A stretch of 64,000 nucleotides of DNA from an uncultured Rivibacter sp. (GCA_946481025.1 CAMLNA010000003.1:49453-113452), one strand, 5' to 3'. Numbered from the stretch's first letter, positions 25,783 through 36,054 are shown. Numbers and translations are program-made. The notes: generated by a model not told the origin, from the sequence alone.

Positions 25783-27534
25783 TCACTGCAGCGACTCCCC
25801 GTGCTCGGCGGCCAGCGATTGCACGGCACCGGCGAAGACCTCGGCGCGGTGCGCGTAGTTGCGGAACATGTCGAGGCTGGCGCAGGCCGGGCTCAGCAGC
25901 ACCGCGTCGCCGCTCGCCGCCTGCTGGAAGCACCAGGCGGTGGCGGCTTCGAGCGTGTCATGGCGCTCGAGACGCACGTTGCTCGCGGCCAGCGCCTCGG
26001 CAATCAGGCCGGCGTCGCGACCGATCAGCGCCACGGCGCGCGCATGGCGTGCCACCGGTTCGGCCAGCGGCGAAAAATCCTGCCCCTTGCCGTCGCCGCC
26101 CAAGATCACCACCAGCTTCGCGGGCAGCTTGTCGGCGCCCAGGCCGTTGAGCGCGGCCACGGTGGCGCCGACGTTGGTGCCCTTGCTGTCGTCGTAGGCC
26201 TCCACGCCGTTCACCGTGCCGAGGTACTCGACCCGGTGCGGCTCGCCGCGGTATTCGCGCAGGCCGTGCAGCATGGGCGCCAGCGGACAGCCGATGGCGG
26301 TCGCCAGCGCCAGCGCGGCCAGCGCATTGGCGGCGTTGTGGCGCCCGCGGATGCGCAGTGCGTCGGCCGGCATCAGGCGCTGGATGTGCAGCTCTTCCTC
26401 GTCGTCGTCCTTGCGACGCTTGATGGTTTCGTCGGCCTCCATGGCACGCGCCAGCCAGGCCATGCCGTTGGTGGTGACGATGCCGAAGTCGCCGGGGCGC
26501 TGCGGCGCGTCGAGCCCGAAGCGCACCACCTTGCGCACGATGGGCTTGGCGCCGCGGCCCTTCACCGGGATGGGCGCGGGCACCATCTTCTCGACCAGCA
26601 CGTCGTCGCGGTTGACCACCATCACGGCGTCCTTGCCGTAAATGCGGGCCTTGGCGGCCGCATAGGCCGGCATGTCGCCATGCCAGTCGAGGTGGTCCTG
26701 GGTGACGTTGAGCACGACGGCGGCACTGGGTTCGAAGCCCTGCGCACCGTCGAGCTGGAAGCTGGAGAGCTCGAGCACCCACACGTCGGGCAGGTGCTCG
26801 AACACCGGCGCGGCCGGCGGGGGCGGTGCCAGCTGAAGCGGGGCGTCGTCGGCGTCCGCAGCAGCGGTAGCGGCGGCTTCCGTGGCGACTGCAGCGCCCT
26901 CATCCCCGGCAGCAACGGCTGCTGCAGCTTCCTCCCCCTCTTCCTCTGCCGCTTCGGATGAGGGCTGGGGTGAGGGCAGCGGCGCCTCGGCCACCACCGC
27001 TTCTTCAGGCACGGCCACCGGTTCCAGGTCCAGCGCGTCGGCCAGCGTCTGCAGCATGGTCGGCCCGACGTTGCCCGCGACTGCCACCCGCTTGCCGGCG
27101 CGCTCGACCAGCTGGCCGGTCATCATGGTCGTGGTGGTCTTGCCGTTGGTGCCGGTGATCGCCAGCACCTTGGGTGCATAGCGGCGCTCTTCCTTCAGGT
27201 CGGCCAGCGCACGCGCGAACAGCGTGAGTTCGCCCTGCACCAGCAGGCCACGCTCGGCGGCCGCGTCGAGCAAAGCCGCGACCACGGCGTCGCGCGGCGA
27301 GAGGCCCGGGCTCTTGAGCACGAGCTGCGTGCCGTCGAGCAGCGCCGGGGTGAACGGCCCGCTCACGAATTCGGCGTCGCCAACGTGCTGCTTCAACGCC
27401 TCGAGCTGCGGTGGCGCCTCCCGCGTGTCGGCCACCCGCACCCGGGCACCGCAGCGTGCCGACCAGCGCGCCATGGCCAGGCCCGAGTCGCCCAGGCCGA
27501 GCACCAGCACGTTGAGACCGTTCAGATGCTTCAT
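25783..27534 (-). CDS. murD: UDP-N-acetylmuramoylalanine--D-glutamate ligase with an insertion
   Basis: 583 residues, about 145 longer than the E. coli enzyme. It adds D-Glu to UDP-MurNAc-L-Ala in the cytoplasm. Family motifs are intact: [27 protein letters not shown] (ATP loop, residues 127-139), [22 protein letters not shown] and [11 protein letters not shown]. An acidic, Ala-rich low-complexity insertion (about residues 171-247) separates [11 protein letters not shown] from [12 protein letters not shown] in the central domain. A second, charged extension is at [15 protein letters not shown]. The frame is continuous, so the protein is expected to be functional. Confidence 0.96.
   Translation of the reverse strand: MKHLNGLNVLVLGLGDSGLAMARWSARCGARVRVADTREAPPQLEALKQHVGDAEFVSGPFTPALLDGTQLVLKSPGLSPRDAVVAALLDAAAERGLLVQGELTLFARALADLKEERRYAPKVLAITGTNGKTTTTMMTGQLVERAGKRVAVAGNVGPTMLQTLADALDLEPVAVPEEAVVAEAPLPSPQPSSEAAEEEGEEAAAAVAAGDEGAAVATEAAATAAADADDAPLQLAPPPPAAPVFEHLPDVWVLELSSFQLDGAQGFEPSAAVVLNVTQDHLDWHGDMPAYAAAKARIYGKDAVMVVNRDDVLVEKMVPAPIPVKGRGAKPIVRKVVRFGLDAPQRPGDFGIVTTNGMAWLARAMEADETIKRRKDDDEEELHIQRLMPADALRIRGRHNAANALAALALATAIGCPLAPMLHGLREYRGEPHRVEYLGTVNGVEAYDDSKGTNVGATVAALNGLGADKLPAKLVVILGGDGKGQDFSPLAEPVARHARAVALIGRDAGLIAEALAASNVRLERHDTLEAATAWCFQQAASGDAVLLSPACASLDMFRNYAHRAEVFAGAVQSLAAEHGESLQ
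26794..27024 (-). other. In-frame low-complexity insertion within murD
   Basis: This stretch encodes about 77 residues rich in Ala, Glu and Pro with no counterpart in typical MurD. Its central part on the minus strand, around 26929-26982, begins CCCTCACCCCAGCCCTCATC and encodes [17 protein letters not shown], which looks like a translated GC-rich intergenic repeat. It is probably a surface loop. The origin from a repeat is an inference. Confidence 0.6.
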
Positions 27535-27538
27535 CGGC

Positions 27539-28720
27539 TCACCGCAGCTTCAGCGTGGACAGCCCCACCAGGCACAGCAGCATGGTGATGATCCAGAAAC
27601 GCACCACGACCTGCGTCTCCTTCCAGCCGGACTTTTCGAAGTGGTGGTGCAGCGGCGCCATCAGCAGGATGCGCCGGCCTTCGCCGTATTTCTTCTTCGT
27701 GTACTTGAACCAGGCCACCTGCGCCATCACCGACAGCGCCTCGACCACGAAGATGCCGCCCATGACCGCGAGGACGACCTCCTGCCGCACGATCACCGCG
27801 ATGGTGCCCAGGGCGCCGCCCAGCGCCAGCGCGCCGACGTCGCCCATGAACACCTGCGCCGGATAGGCGTTGAACCACAGGAAGGCGAGTCCCGCTCCGG
27901 CCATTGCGGCGCAGAAGATCAGCAGCTCCCCGGCCCCCGGGATGTGCGGCAGCAGCAGGTACTTCGAATACACCGCGTTGCCGGTCACGTAGCAGAAAAG
28001 GCCCAGCGCCGAGCCCACCATGACCACCGGCATGATGGCCAGGCCGTCCAGGCCGTCGGTGAGGTTCACCGCATTGCTGGAGCCCACGATCACCAGGTAG
28101 GTGAGGATGAGGAAGCCGAAGACGCCCAGCGGATAGCTGATGGTCTTGAAGAAGGGCACGATCAGGTCGGCCTTCGGCGGCAGGTCGTTCGAGAAGCCGC
28201 TTTGCACCCAGCGCAGGAAGAGCTCGAGCACGCGCAGGTTCGAGGTTTCCGACACGCTGAACGCGAGATACAGGGCCGCCACCAGCCCGATCACCGACTG
28301 CCAGAAGTACTTCTCGCGCGAGCGCATGCCTTCGGGGTTCTTGTGGACGACCTTGCGCCAGTCGTCGACCCAGCCGATCGCGCCGAAGCCCAGCGTCACC
28401 AGCATCACGATCCACACGAAGCGATTGGTCCAGTCGAACCACAGCAGCGTCGACGTGCCGATGCCGATGAGGATCAGCACGCCGCCCATGGTGGGCGTGC
28501 CGCGCTTGGCCAGGTGCTCCTGCACGCCGTATTCGCGGATCGGCTGGCCGATCTTCAGCTCGGCGAGCTTGCGGATCACGAACGGACCGAAGGCCAGCCC
28601 GATCAGCAGCGCCGTCATCGCGGCCATCACCGCGCGGAAGGTCAGGTACTGGAAGACGCGCAGGAAACCGAGCTGGTCGGGGTAGAGCGTCTGCAGCCAG
28701 GCGGACAGGCTAACCAGCAT
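27539..28720 (-). CDS. mraY: Phospho-N-acetylmuramoyl-pentapeptide-transferase
   Basis: 393-residue, roughly ten-helix enzyme producing lipid I from UDP-MurNAc-pentapeptide and undecaprenyl phosphate. Motifs: [13 protein letters not shown], the DDWRK segment, [10 protein letters not shown] with catalytic-region Asp residues, [17 protein letters not shown] and [12 protein letters not shown]. Start at the ATG at 28720, inside the last codons of murF (11-base overlap). It is followed by murD after four bases. Confidence 0.98.
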   Translation of the reverse strand: MLVSLSAWLQTLYPDQLGFLRVFQYLTFRAVMAAMTALLIGLAFGPFVIRKLAELKIGQPIREYGVQEHLAKRGTPTMGGVLILIGIGTSTLLWFDWTNRFVWIVMLVTLGFGAIGWVDDWRKVVHKNPEGMRSREKYFWQSVIGLVAALYLAFSVSETSNLRVLELFLRWVQSGFSNDLPPKADLIVPFFKTISYPLGVFGFLILTYLVIVGSSNAVNLTDGLDGLAIMPVVMVGSALGLFCYVTGNAVYSKYLLLPHIPGAGELLIFCAAMAGAGLAFLWFNAYPAQVFMGDVGALALGGALGTIAVIVRQEVVLAVMGGIFVVEALSVMAQVAWFKYTKKKYGEGRRILLMAPLHHHFEKSGWKETQVVVRFWIITMLLCLVGLSTLKLR

Positions 28721-30113
28721 GGGCAGCTCCCTTCAGTGCAGCCACCACTTGCTCCATCTTCATGAATCTCGATCCCTTCACCACCACGGCGCCGGCCGCG
28801 GGGGCTTGTGCCTGTTGCACGGCGGCGATCACGTCGGCCACCGCATTGAAATGGCGAGCGGTTGCACCGCCGGCGTCGCGGTAGGCCTCCACCGCGTGAG
28901 CACTGGCAGCGCCAACCGCCCATAGAAACTCCACGCCCTGGGCGGCGGCATGCGCTCCCACCTCCCGGTGGAAGGCGGGTCCCTGGTCGCCCACTTCGCC
29001 CATGTCTCCCATCACCAGCCAGCGCGGGCCGGGCAGCGTCGCCAGCACGTCGATGGCGGCGCGCATCGAGTCGGGGTTGGCGTTGTAGGTGTCGTCGATC
29101 AGCGTGACGTCGCGTTCGTCCCGCCTGATGCGCAGCACCTGCGAGCGACCTTTCACCGGCTCGAAGGCCTCGAGCCCCCGCACCACGGCGTCGAGCGGGC
29201 AGCCGGCCGCCAGCGCGCAGGCCGCGGCCGCCAGCGCGTTCTTCACGTTGTGCCAGCCGGCCACCCGGACCTTGGCCTCGGCCTCGCCCGCGGGGGTGTG
29301 CAGGCGCAACCGCCAGTGGTCCACCGACCATCTGGCATCTCCGGTCACGCCGGCCGGACCTTGCAATGCAAAGCCCAGCACGCGGCGCGGCCCGGCGAGC
29401 TGCCGCCAGATCGACGTGTGGGCCGCATCGTCGAGCGGAAAGACCGCCACGCCGTCGGCGGCCAGCGCCTCGATGACGGCGCCGTTCTCCCGGGCCACCG
29501 CCTCGACCGATTGCATGAATTCCTGGTGCTCGCGCTGCGCGTTGTTCACCAGCGCGACGGTGGGCGCCGTCCAGCGGGCCAGCAGCGCGATCTCGCCCGG
29601 GTGGTTCATGCCGAGCTCGACCACGCCGGCGCGGTGCTGGCCAACGCCGGAGCGGTTGAGCCGCAGCAGCGTGAGCGGCACGCCGATGTCGTTGTTGAAG
29701 TTGCCTTCCGTCGCGAACGCCGCGGCGCCGTGCCAGGCGCGCAGGATGCTCGCGATCATCTGCGTCACGGTGGTCTTGCCGTTGCTGCCGGTCACCGCGA
29801 TGAGCGGCAGGTCGAACTGCGCCCGCCACGCCGCCGCCAGCTCGCCCAGCGCCTGCCGGCTGTCAGCCACCAGCAGGCCGGACAGGCCGGCTTCGGCCAC
29901 GCCACGTTGCGCAATGACCGCCACCGCACCGGCCGATCGGGCCTGCGGCAGGAAGTCGTGCGCGTCGAAGCGCTCGCCTTTCAAGGCCACGAACAGGTCG
30001 CCGGCCTGCAGCGTGCGGGTGTCGCTGTGCACGCGCGCGATGGCCACGCTGCCGTCGCCGACCAGCCGGGAACCGGGCAGCAGTGCATGCGCCTGGGACA
30101 GGGTCATCATCAT
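28710..30113 (-). CDS. murF: UDP-N-acetylmuramoyl-tripeptide--D-alanyl-D-alanine ligase
   Basis: 467 residues; adds D-Ala-D-Ala to the UDP-MurNAc tripeptide. The ATP loop is [38 protein letters not shown] and [13 protein letters not shown] are further Mur-ligase signatures. Three ATG codons in a row (30105-30113) open the gene, the first overlapping the murE stop by 4 bases. Its 3' end overlaps mraY by 11 bases. Confidence 0.98.
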   Translation of the reverse strand: MMMTLSQAHALLPGSRLVGDGSVAIARVHSDTRTLQAGDLFVALKGERFDAHDFLPQARSAGAVAVIAQRGVAEAGLSGLLVADSRQALGELAAAWRAQFDLPLIAVTGSNGKTTVTQMIASILRAWHGAAAFATEGNFNNDIGVPLTLLRLNRSGVGQHRAGVVELGMNHPGEIALLARWTAPTVALVNNAQREHQEFMQSVEAVARENGAVIEALAADGVAVFPLDDAAHTSIWRQLAGPRRVLGFALQGPAGVTGDARWSVDHWRLRLHTPAGEAEAKVRVAGWHNVKNALAAAACALAAGCPLDAVVRGLEAFEPVKGRSQVLRIRRDERDVTLIDDTYNANPDSMRAAIDVLATLPGPRWLVMGDMGEVGDQGPAFHREVGAHAAAQGVEFLWAVGAASAHAVEAYRDAGGATARHFNAVADVIAAVQQAQAPAAGAVVVKGSRFMKMEQVVAALKGAAHAG

Positions 30114-31594
30114 GTCGCGCTCCTTGCGCGCAAGACTCGCGCCGCCTCTTCGACGTCGGAAAAGGCGTGTTTGATCCCTGCGATTTCCTGGTAGTCCTCG
30201 TGGCCCTTGCCGGCGATCAGCACGACGTCGCCGGCCACCGCCCGGGACAGCGCCTGGCCGATCGCCACCCGGCGATCTTCGATCACCGCGGCATCGGCCG
30301 GCCGTGCAAGACCTGCAACGATGTCTTTCAGGATCGCCGCCGGCGTTTCGTTGCGCGGGTTGTCGCTGGTGACCACCACGCGGTCGGCGAGCCGCTCGGC
30401 GATGCCGCCCATCAGCGGGCGCTTGGTCGCATCGCGATTGCCGCCGCAGCCGAACACGCACCACAAGGCGCCGCGGCGCTCCTGCGCGAACGGGCGCAGC
30501 GCGAGCAAGGCCTTCTCCAGCGCGTCGGGCGTGTGCGCGTAGTCCACCACCACCGCCGGCTGGCCCGCCGCGGCCGCAACCCGCTGCATGCGCCCCGGCA
30601 CCGGCGTGAGGCCGGCGCAAGCCTGCGCAGCCTCGGGCAGCCCGACGCCCAGCGAGCGCAGCGCGCCGACCACCGCCAGCACGTTGCCGACGTTGTAGTC
30701 GCCGATGAGCTGCGTCTGGACCCGGGCCGTGCTTGCGCCTTCGCGCAGGTCGAACGCCAGGCCGCCCTCGCGGTAGCCCACGTCGACTGCGTACAGGCGC
30801 GCATCGGCCTGCCGGCAGGAATAGGTCCACAGGTCGAGCCGGCTGCCGGCCAGGCGCATCGCGAGCTGCCGTCCCTGGTCGTCGTCGACATTGACCACCG
30901 CGGCGCGCAACCCGGCCCAGCCGAACAGCGCTTCCTTGGCGGCCCAGTAGGCCTCCATCGAGCCGTGGTAGTCGAGGTGGTCGCGGGTGAAGTTGGTGAA
31001 CAGCGCCGCCGCGATGCGCGTGCCGGCCAGCCGCTGCTCGACGATGCCGATCGACGAGGCTTCGATGGCCGCCGCCGCCAGGCCCTGGTCGAGGAAGCCG
31101 CGGAAAGCCCGCTGCAGCGTGACCGGATCGGGCGTCGTGAGGCCGGTGTGCTCGACCTGCGGCGGCACGCCCACGCCGAGCGTTCCCACCACGCCCGCGC
31201 CGCGGCCCAGGCTCGACAGCGCCTGGGCCACCCACCAGCTGGTGGAGGTCTTGCCGTTGGTGCCGGTCACGGCCACCACGTCGAGCGCCCCGCTCGGTTC
31301 GCCGTAGAAGCCGCTTGCGATCTCGCCGGTCGAGGCCTTCAGCCCGCGCAAGGCGGCAATGCGGTCGTCGTCGAAGCCGAAGGCCTCCGCGCCATCGGCC
31401 TCCACCAGGCAGGCCGGCGCACCGGCCGCCAGCGCGCCGGCGACGAAGCTGCGCCCGTCGCGCGCGTAGCCGGGCCAGGCGATGAAGGCGCTGCCGGCAG
31501 CCACGCTGCGGCTGTCGGTGGTCAACGCCACGGCACCGCGCGTGCGCAGCCAGCGCAGCGCGTCGTTTGCCGAATGCAGTTCGAGCAGAGCCAT
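30110..31594 (-). CDS. murE: UDP-MurNAc-L-alanyl-D-glutamate--2,6-diaminopimelate ligase
   Basis: 494 residues; adds the third stem-peptide residue. The ATP loop is AVTGTNGKTSTSWW, with TNFTRDHLDYHG and VVDYAHTPDALEKAL downstream. The substrate motif DNPR (in TSDNPRNETP) marks specificity for meso-diaminopimelate, as expected in a Gram-negative. The ATG at 31594 shares one base with the ftsI stop (TGATG). The 3' end overlaps murF by 4 bases. Confidence 0.98.
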   Translation of the reverse strand: MALLELHSANDALRWLRTRGAVALTTDSRSVAAGSAFIAWPGYARDGRSFVAGALAAGAPACLVEADGAEAFGFDDDRIAALRGLKASTGEIASGFYGEPSGALDVVAVTGTNGKTSTSWWVAQALSSLGRGAGVVGTLGVGVPPQVEHTGLTTPDPVTLQRAFRGFLDQGLAAAAIEASSIGIVEQRLAGTRIAAALFTNFTRDHLDYHGSMEAYWAAKEALFGWAGLRAAVVNVDDDQGRQLAMRLAGSRLDLWTYSCRQADARLYAVDVGYREGGLAFDLREGASTARVQTQLIGDYNVGNVLAVVGALRSLGVGLPEAAQACAGLTPVPGRMQRVAAAAGQPAVVVDYAHTPDALEKALLALRPFAQERRGALWCVFGCGGNRDATKRPLMGGIAERLADRVVVTSDNPRNETPAAILKDIVAGLARPADAAVIEDRRVAIGQALSRAVAGDVVLIAGKGHEDYQEIAGIKHAFSDVEEAARVLRARSAT

Positions 31595-33387
31595 CAGAAG
31601 CTCTCCTCCACCGCCGGCATCTTCTGGGTCACGATCTGCGGCTTGACCTCGATGTCCGGCGGCACGCTCATCATGCGCAGCGTCTGCTGCACCACCTCGC
31701 TGAACACCGGCGCGGCCACGTCGCCGCCGTAGTACTTGCCGGCATTCGGCTCGTCCACCATCACGGCCACGACGATACGCGGATTGGAGATGGGCGCGAG
31801 CCCGACGAACCAGGAGCGGTACTTCTTGTCGGCGTAGCCCTTGCCTTCCTGCTTGTGCGCGGTGCCGCTCTTGCCGCCCACCGAGTAGCCGATGGTCTGC
31901 GCCTTCGGCCCGGTGCCGCCCGGGCCCGCGGCCATCTGGAGCATCTTGCGCACCGCCCGCGCGGTGTCGGGCGAAACGACGCGCACGCCGGCAGCGGCCT
32001 GCTCCTGCCGCGTGATCGACACCGGCATCAGCTCGCCGTCGTGCGCAAACACGGTGTAGGCGCGCGCCAGCTGGAATAGCGAGGCGGACAAGCCGTAGCC
32101 GTAGCTCATCGTCGCCTGCTCGATCGGGCGCCAGGTCTTGTAGGGGCGCAGGCGCCCGCTCACCGCCCCCGGGAAGGCGATCTGCGGCCGCTGGCCCAGC
32201 CCGACGGCGCTGAACAGCTCCCACATCTCGCGAGGCTGCATCTGCATGGCCATCTTCACCGTGCCGACGTTGCTCGACTTCTGGATCACCTCTTCCACCG
32301 TCAGCGCGCCGTGCGGATGCGCGTCGTTGATGGTCGAGCCGGTGATGGTGATGCGCCCGGGCGCGGTGTCGATCACCGTGTTCGGGCGTACGCGGCGCGT
32401 CTCCAGCGCCCAGGCGGCAATGAAGGGCTTCATCGTCGAGCCGGGCTCGAAGGTATCGGTCAGCGCACGGTTGCGCAGCTGCGCGCCGGTGAGGTTCTGG
32501 CGGTCGCCCGGCGAATAGCTCGGGTAGTTCGCCAGCGCCAGCACCTCCCCGGTGGCCACGTCGAGCACGACCACGGAGCCGGCCTTGGCCTTGTGCTCGG
32601 CCACCGCGTCGCGGATGCGCTGGTAGGCGAAGAACTGCACCTTGGAGTCGATCGACAGCTCGATGTCGCGGCCGTCGGCCGGCTGCACGCTGTCGCCGAT
32701 GTCCTCGACCACGCGGCCTAGACGGTCCTTGATGACGCGGCGCGTGCCGTCACGCCCGGAGAGGTCTTTCTGGAACGCGAGCTCGATGCCTTCCTGGCCC
32801 TTGTCTTCGACGTTGGTGAACCCCACCACGTGCGCCGCGGCCTCCCCTTCGGGGTACTTGCGCTTGTATTCCTGCAGCTGGTAGACGCCCTTGATGCCGA
32901 GTTCCTTGACCTGCAGCGCCACCGTTTCGTCGACCTGGCGGCGCAGCCAGACGAAGTTCTGGTTCTCGGCGAAACGCTTGTCGAGCTCGGCGGGCGTCAT
33001 GCCCAGCAGCCTGGCCAGCTGGCGGCGCTGTGCCTTGGTGGCTTCGAGATCCTTCGGGATGGCCCACAGCGACGGCGCCGGAACGCTCGAGGCGAGCAGC
33101 AGGCCGTTGCGGTCGGTGATGCGGCCGCGGTTGGCCGGCAGGTCCAGCGTGCGTGCGTAGCGGTTTTCGCCCTGCTTCAGGTAGAAGTCGGTCGAAAACA
33201 CCTGGATGTAGGCGGCCCGGCCGATCAGCACCAGGAAGGCCGCCCCCACACCGGCCACCAGCAGCTTCGAGCGCCATGGCGGCGTTTTCGCGGCCAGCAG
33301 CGGGCTGGTGGCGTAACGCACGCTGCGCGACGGCGCGCCGGCCTGGCGCGGGGCGTTCTGCGGATTGCGGCGCAGCCAGCGCATCAT
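31594..33387 (-). CDS. ftsI: Septal peptidoglycan transpeptidase FtsI (PBP3)
   Basis: 597-residue bitopic penicillin-binding protein. The N-terminal helix is near residues 42-60, followed by the PBP dimer domain (ENRYARTLDLPANRGRITDR). The transpeptidase has the catalytic SxxK at STMK (317-320), SSN at 371-373 and KSGT at 506-509. It cross-links septal peptidoglycan together with FtsW. The start ATG at 33387 overlaps the ftsL stop by 4 bases. Confidence 0.98.
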   Translation of the reverse strand: MMRWLRRNPQNAPRQAGAPSRSVRYATSPLLAAKTPPWRSKLLVAGVGAAFLVLIGRAAYIQVFSTDFYLKQGENRYARTLDLPANRGRITDRNGLLLASSVPAPSLWAIPKDLEATKAQRRQLARLLGMTPAELDKRFAENQNFVWLRRQVDETVALQVKELGIKGVYQLQEYKRKYPEGEAAAHVVGFTNVEDKGQEGIELAFQKDLSGRDGTRRVIKDRLGRVVEDIGDSVQPADGRDIELSIDSKVQFFAYQRIRDAVAEHKAKAGSVVVLDVATGEVLALANYPSYSPGDRQNLTGAQLRNRALTDTFEPGSTMKPFIAAWALETRRVRPNTVIDTAPGRITITGSTINDAHPHGALTVEEVIQKSSNVGTVKMAMQMQPREMWELFSAVGLGQRPQIAFPGAVSGRLRPYKTWRPIEQATMSYGYGLSASLFQLARAYTVFAHDGELMPVSITRQEQAAAGVRVVSPDTARAVRKMLQMAAGPGGTGPKAQTIGYSVGGKSGTAHKQEGKGYADKKYRSWFVGLAPISNPRIVVAVMVDEPNAGKYYGGDVAAPVFSEVVQQTLRMMSVPPDIEVKPQIVTQKMPAVEESF

Positions 33388-33716
33388 TGCGAGGCTCCTT
33401 GCGCAGGGGCGAACGGCGATGTCGGTGCCGGCGCCGAGGCCGGCACCGCGGCGCCACCGGGCACCACGTATTCGGTGACCGCCGCGTTCGCGGTGCGCAT
33501 CTGCAGCTTCTCGCGCGCCACACGCTCCACGCGCAGCGGCGTGGCCTGCGCCCGCTTGTCCACCTGCAGCCGCTCGAAGTCGGTCTCGAGGGTGCGTTCC
33601 TCGGCACGGGCGCGGTCGAGCGCGGCGAACAGGCGGCGCGACTCGTACGAAGTCTTCACGAGGTACAGGCTGCTCGCCAGCAGGGCGAGCAGCAGCACGA
33701 TGTTCAGGCGCGTCAT
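33384..33716 (-). CDS. ftsL: Cell division protein FtsL
   Basis: 110 residues: a short cytoplasmic start (MTRLN), one helix at about 5-22, then a coiled coil ([20 protein letters not shown]) and a Pro/Ala-rich tail. It forms the FtsQLB subcomplex that activates FtsW-FtsI. Length, topology and position between rsmH and ftsI identify it. It overlaps both neighbours by 4 bases. The Pro/Ala-rich C-terminal 25 residues are family-variable. Confidence 0.93.
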   Translation of the reverse strand: MTRLNIVLLLALLASSLYLVKTSYESRRLFAALDRARAEERTLETDFERLQVDKRAQATPLRVERVAREKLQMRTANAAVTEYVVPGGAAVPASAPAPTSPFAPAQGASQ

Positions 33717-34675
33717 GCCGCCGCCCCCATCGGTGCGTCGGTGCGTTCCGCCACGCGCAGGATGGCCGAGCGGGCGCGAGGGTTGTCGCGCACCTCGGCT
33801 TCGCCCGGCTTGATGCGCGCCAGCGCCTTCAGCAGCGTCGGCCTGGGTTCGGCAAACGGCGCGCGGCGGTCGACCTCGTGCCTGCTGTGGCGCGCGATGA
33901 AGGTCTTGACGATGCGGTCTTCGAGCGAATGGAAGCTGATGACCGCCAGCCGCCCCTGGGGCGCCAGCACGGCAAGCGCCGCGTTCAGCCCCTGCTCGAG
34001 CTCCTCAAGCTCGGCGTTGACGAGAATCCGTAGAGCCTGAAATGTGCGCGTAGCAGGGTCCTGGCCCGGTTCGCGGGTTTTGACCGCGCGAGCCACGACT
34101 TCGGATAGCTCACCGGTGGTTCGAACAGGACGCCCGCCCTGCCTGCGAGCAACAAGCGCCTTTGCAATCGGAACAGCAAACCGTTCTTCCCCATAGTCGC
34201 GTATCACCTCCGCAATGCGGCGCTCGTCCGCGCCCTCCAGGAATTCCGCCGCGCTTTGTCCCCTCGTGGGATCCATGCGCATGTCCAGCGGGCCATCGAA
34301 ACGGAAGCTGAAACCGCGTTCGGGGTTGTCGATCTGCGGCGACGACACGCCCAGGTCGAGCAGCACGCCGGCCACCGCGCCGATGCCGCGCCCGGCCAGC
34401 ACGGCGCCGAGTTGCGCAAAGCTGGCGTGCTCAATGGCAAAACGCGGGTCCGAGACCCGCGTGGCACCTTGCGTTGCGTGTGCTATCGCGTCGGGGTCCT
34501 TGTCGAAGGCAATGAGCCTGCCTTCCCTCGAAAGCTTCTCGAGCACGAGCCGCGAGTGGCCGCCTCGGCCGTAGGTGCCGTCGACGTAGACGCCGCCGGG
34601 CGAGGTGACCAGCGCATCCACCGCCTCGTGCAGCAACACGGTACGGTGCTGCCAGGGCCCTTGTGTCGGTTCCAT
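33713..34675 (-). CDS. rsmH: 16S rRNA (cytosine-1402-N4)-methyltransferase
   Basis: 320-residue SAM-dependent methyltransferase, formerly mraW. The SAM-binding motif is [38 protein letters not shown] is the family signature; the end has [16 protein letters not shown] and [14 protein letters not shown]. It modifies C1402 in the ribosomal P site. It lies 11 bases after the mraZ stop and overlaps ftsL by 4 bases. Confidence 0.98.
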   Translation of the reverse strand: MEPTQGPWQHRTVLLHEAVDALVTSPGGVYVDGTYGRGGHSRLVLEKLSREGRLIAFDKDPDAIAHATQGATRVSDPRFAIEHASFAQLGAVLAGRGIGAVAGVLLDLGVSSPQIDNPERGFSFRFDGPLDMRMDPTRGQSAAEFLEGADERRIAEVIRDYGEERFAVPIAKALVARRQGGRPVRTTGELSEVVARAVKTREPGQDPATRTFQALRILVNAELEELEQGLNAALAVLAPQGRLAVISFHSLEDRIVKTFIARHSRHEVDRRAPFAEPRPTLLKALARIKPGEAEVRDNPRARSAILRVAERTDAPMGAAA

Positions 34676-34686
34676 GGCAGTGGCGC

Positions 34687-35115
34687 TCAGAAAGTGAAGT
34701 CCTTGAGCACCTCGGGCATGCCTTGCTGCATGACCTCGGCCTCGTGCGCGGCGTGGCGCTGGGCGTCCCAGAGCTCGAAATGGCTGCCCATGCCGAGCAG
34801 CATGACGTCGCGGGTCAGGCCCGCCGCCGCGCGCAGCTCGGGCGAGATGAGCACGCGGGAGGAGCCGTCGATCTCGACGTCCATGGCGCTGCCGAGAAAG
34901 ATGCGCTTCCAGCCGGAGGCCGACATGGGCAGGGCCGCGATGCGATCGCGAAATCCTTCCCAGGCCGGACGCGGAAACAGCATCAGGCAGCCGTCAGGGT
35001 GCTTGGTGACGGTGAGCTGCCCGTTCGCGGTGGCCAGCAGCACGTCGCGATGGCGCGCAGGAACGGACAACCGCCCCTTCGCGTCCAGCGCCAGCGCCGA
35101 AGCCCCTTGAAACAC
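34687..35115 (-). CDS. mraZ: Transcriptional regulator MraZ
   Basis: 142 residues if the GTG at 35115 is used, giving the family N terminus [MV][18 protein letters not shown]; a GTG at 35127 would add four residues. Two SpoVT/AbrB-like half-domains are seen, the second around [20 protein letters not shown]. MraZ binds GTG-rich direct repeats before its own gene and represses the dcw operon. Four such boxes are present here at 35123-35157. It is the first gene of the cluster. Confidence 0.95.
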   Translation of the reverse strand: MFQGASALALDAKGRLSVPARHRDVLLATANGQLTVTKHPDGCLMLFPRPAWEGFRDRIAALPMSASGWKRIFLGSAMDVEIDGSSRVLISPELRAAAGLTRDVMLLGMGSHFELWDAQRHAAHEAEVMQQGMPEVLKDFTF

Positions 35116-35122
35116 AACACTC

Positions 35123-35157
35123 GCCACAATTACCCACTAAAGTGCACTTTCTCCCAC
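35123..35157 (-). promoter_or_regulatory. MraZ operator: four GTG boxes at exact 10-bp spacing
   Basis: On the minus strand boxes start at 35157 (GTGGG), 35147 (GTGCA), 35137 (GTGGG) and 35127 (GTGGC). Known MraZ sites are GTG-rich repeats with a 10-bp period. The first box overlaps the -10 element, so MraZ bound here should block the promoter and the start region. Confidence 0.85.
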
Positions 35158-35185
35158 TGTAGCGGATGCCCCACAGAAGGGTCAA
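35156..35185 (-). promoter_or_regulatory. Sigma70-like promoter of the dcw cluster
   Basis: TTGACC (35180-35185) and TACAGT (35156-35161), 18 bases apart. Transcription would begin near 35149, giving a leader of about 20-35 bases before mraZ, depending on the start used. It reads into mraZ with the MraZ boxes at and just after the -10. Confidence 0.7.
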
Positions 35186-35311
35186 GACGAGGTGTAAGAA
35201 AAACTCAATGGAATCAAGCACTTACGCGGCATTTCGCACACAGCATGAAACAAAAAGTCCTTCAAAAAGAAGGACTTGCACAGGTGACTGGAAGTGATGG
35301 ATGAGGAGTCC

Positions 35312-35353
35312 GCCAGCTTAGGGGGTGATCCTCAGCCCCTAAGCGGGGCTGGC
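35312..35353 (-). terminator. Hairpin after the H-NS-like gene, possible terminator
   Basis: Nested inverted repeats, GCCAGC/GCTGGC outside and CTTAGGGG/CCCCTAAG inside, 11 bases after the stop of the gene at 35364 and before the dcw promoter. No T-run follows, so termination is only probable. It may insulate mraZ from upstream transcription. Confidence 0.45.
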
Positions 35354-35363
35354 GAAGGACGCC

Positions 35364-35657
35364 TCAGCCGTTGACGGCCCCCGCGGCGCGCAGTTCGTCC
35401 ACGGTGTAGCCCTCCTTGAGGAGGGCGTCGCGCAGCCACTGCGGGTGCGCGCCGTCACCGTTCCAGGTCTGGCCGGTCTTCGGGTGGCGGTACTTGATGG
35501 CTTCAGGCCGGGCGGCCGTGGAAGCAGGCGCGGGCGGGCGCCGCAGGGCGCGCTCGAGTTCTTCGGGCGTGATGGACCAGTACTCCATCAGCGTGCGGAT
35601 CTGATGGATGATCGCGGCCTTTTCCCGAAGGGAGGAGGAGTTGTCGTCGGCACTCAC
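35364..35657 (-). CDS. Short H-NS family DNA-binding protein
   Basis: 97 residues from the GTG at 35657 (upstream TTG and GTG codons are alternatives). A helical N-terminal part (REKAAIIHQIRTLMEYW) is followed by the H-NS/BpH3-type C-terminal DNA-binding motif YRHPKTGQTWNGDG and PQWLRDAL. It would act as a nucleoid-associated regulator. It is shorter in the oligomerisation region than E. coli H-NS, as in many betaproteobacterial members. It lies upstream of the dcw cluster on the same strand but is separated from it by a hairpin and a promoter. The start codon is uncertain. Confidence 0.82.
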   Translation of the reverse strand: MSADDNSSSLREKAAIIHQIRTLMEYWSITPEELERALRRPPAPASTAARPEAIKYRHPKTGQTWNGDGAHPQWLRDALLKEGYTVDELRAAGAVNG

Positions 35658-35697
35658 AGCCACGGGCAACAAGCGCCGACGCCGGCCGGGATGCGCC

Positions 35698-35931
35698 TCA
35701 GGTGGCGCTGGCGGCCTCGAGTTCCTTGCAGGACGGAGCGCAGACGGACTGCGTCTTGCCCAGCAGCTTGACGGACTTCAGCGCGGCGCGCGGACGGTGC
35801 TTGCCGCAGCGGAAGCAGGACATGGTGGCGGCACCAAAGGCACCGGTGGAAACGAAGGGAGAGCCCGACGCCTTGCTTCGATAGCGCAGGCCGTCGTCGT
35901 GGATGGAGGTCTTGACTGCGTCTTTTGCCAT
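35698..35931 (-). CDS. Small Cys-rich protein, possible zinc ribbon
   Basis: 77 residues starting MAKDAVKTSI at the ATG at 35931. The C-terminal half contains two Cys pairs, MSCFRCGKHRPR and VCAPSCKEL, spaced like a C4 zinc knuckle. I recognise this as a small conserved protein type of this bacterial group without a known function. It is followed after about 40 bases by the H-NS-like gene on the same strand, so the two may be co-transcribed. Confidence 0.72.
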   Translation of the reverse strand: MAKDAVKTSIHDDGLRYRSKASGSPFVSTGAFGAATMSCFRCGKHRPRAALKSVKLLGKTQSVCAPSCKELEAASAT

Positions 35932-36054
35932 TGATGTCGCAACGCGATGCGTTGTCTGGGGAGAGGCCGCCCGGGGCGGCGAAGGCGTTATTTTCCTTCA
36001 TGCCGGGCCTCCCCGTGTAAACGGGGGTGTTCCACCGCCCCGCCGCGCCGCTTT

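Noticed and set aside
26794..27024. murD insertion as evidence of a pseudogene
   Set aside because: The frame is kept and all catalytic motifs are intact; the gene is essential and has normal neighbours.
36011..36026. CCCCGT-GTAA-ACGGGG hairpin after the phosphoribosyltransferase gene as terminator
   Set aside because: Only six base pairs and no T-run on the minus strand; too weak to list.
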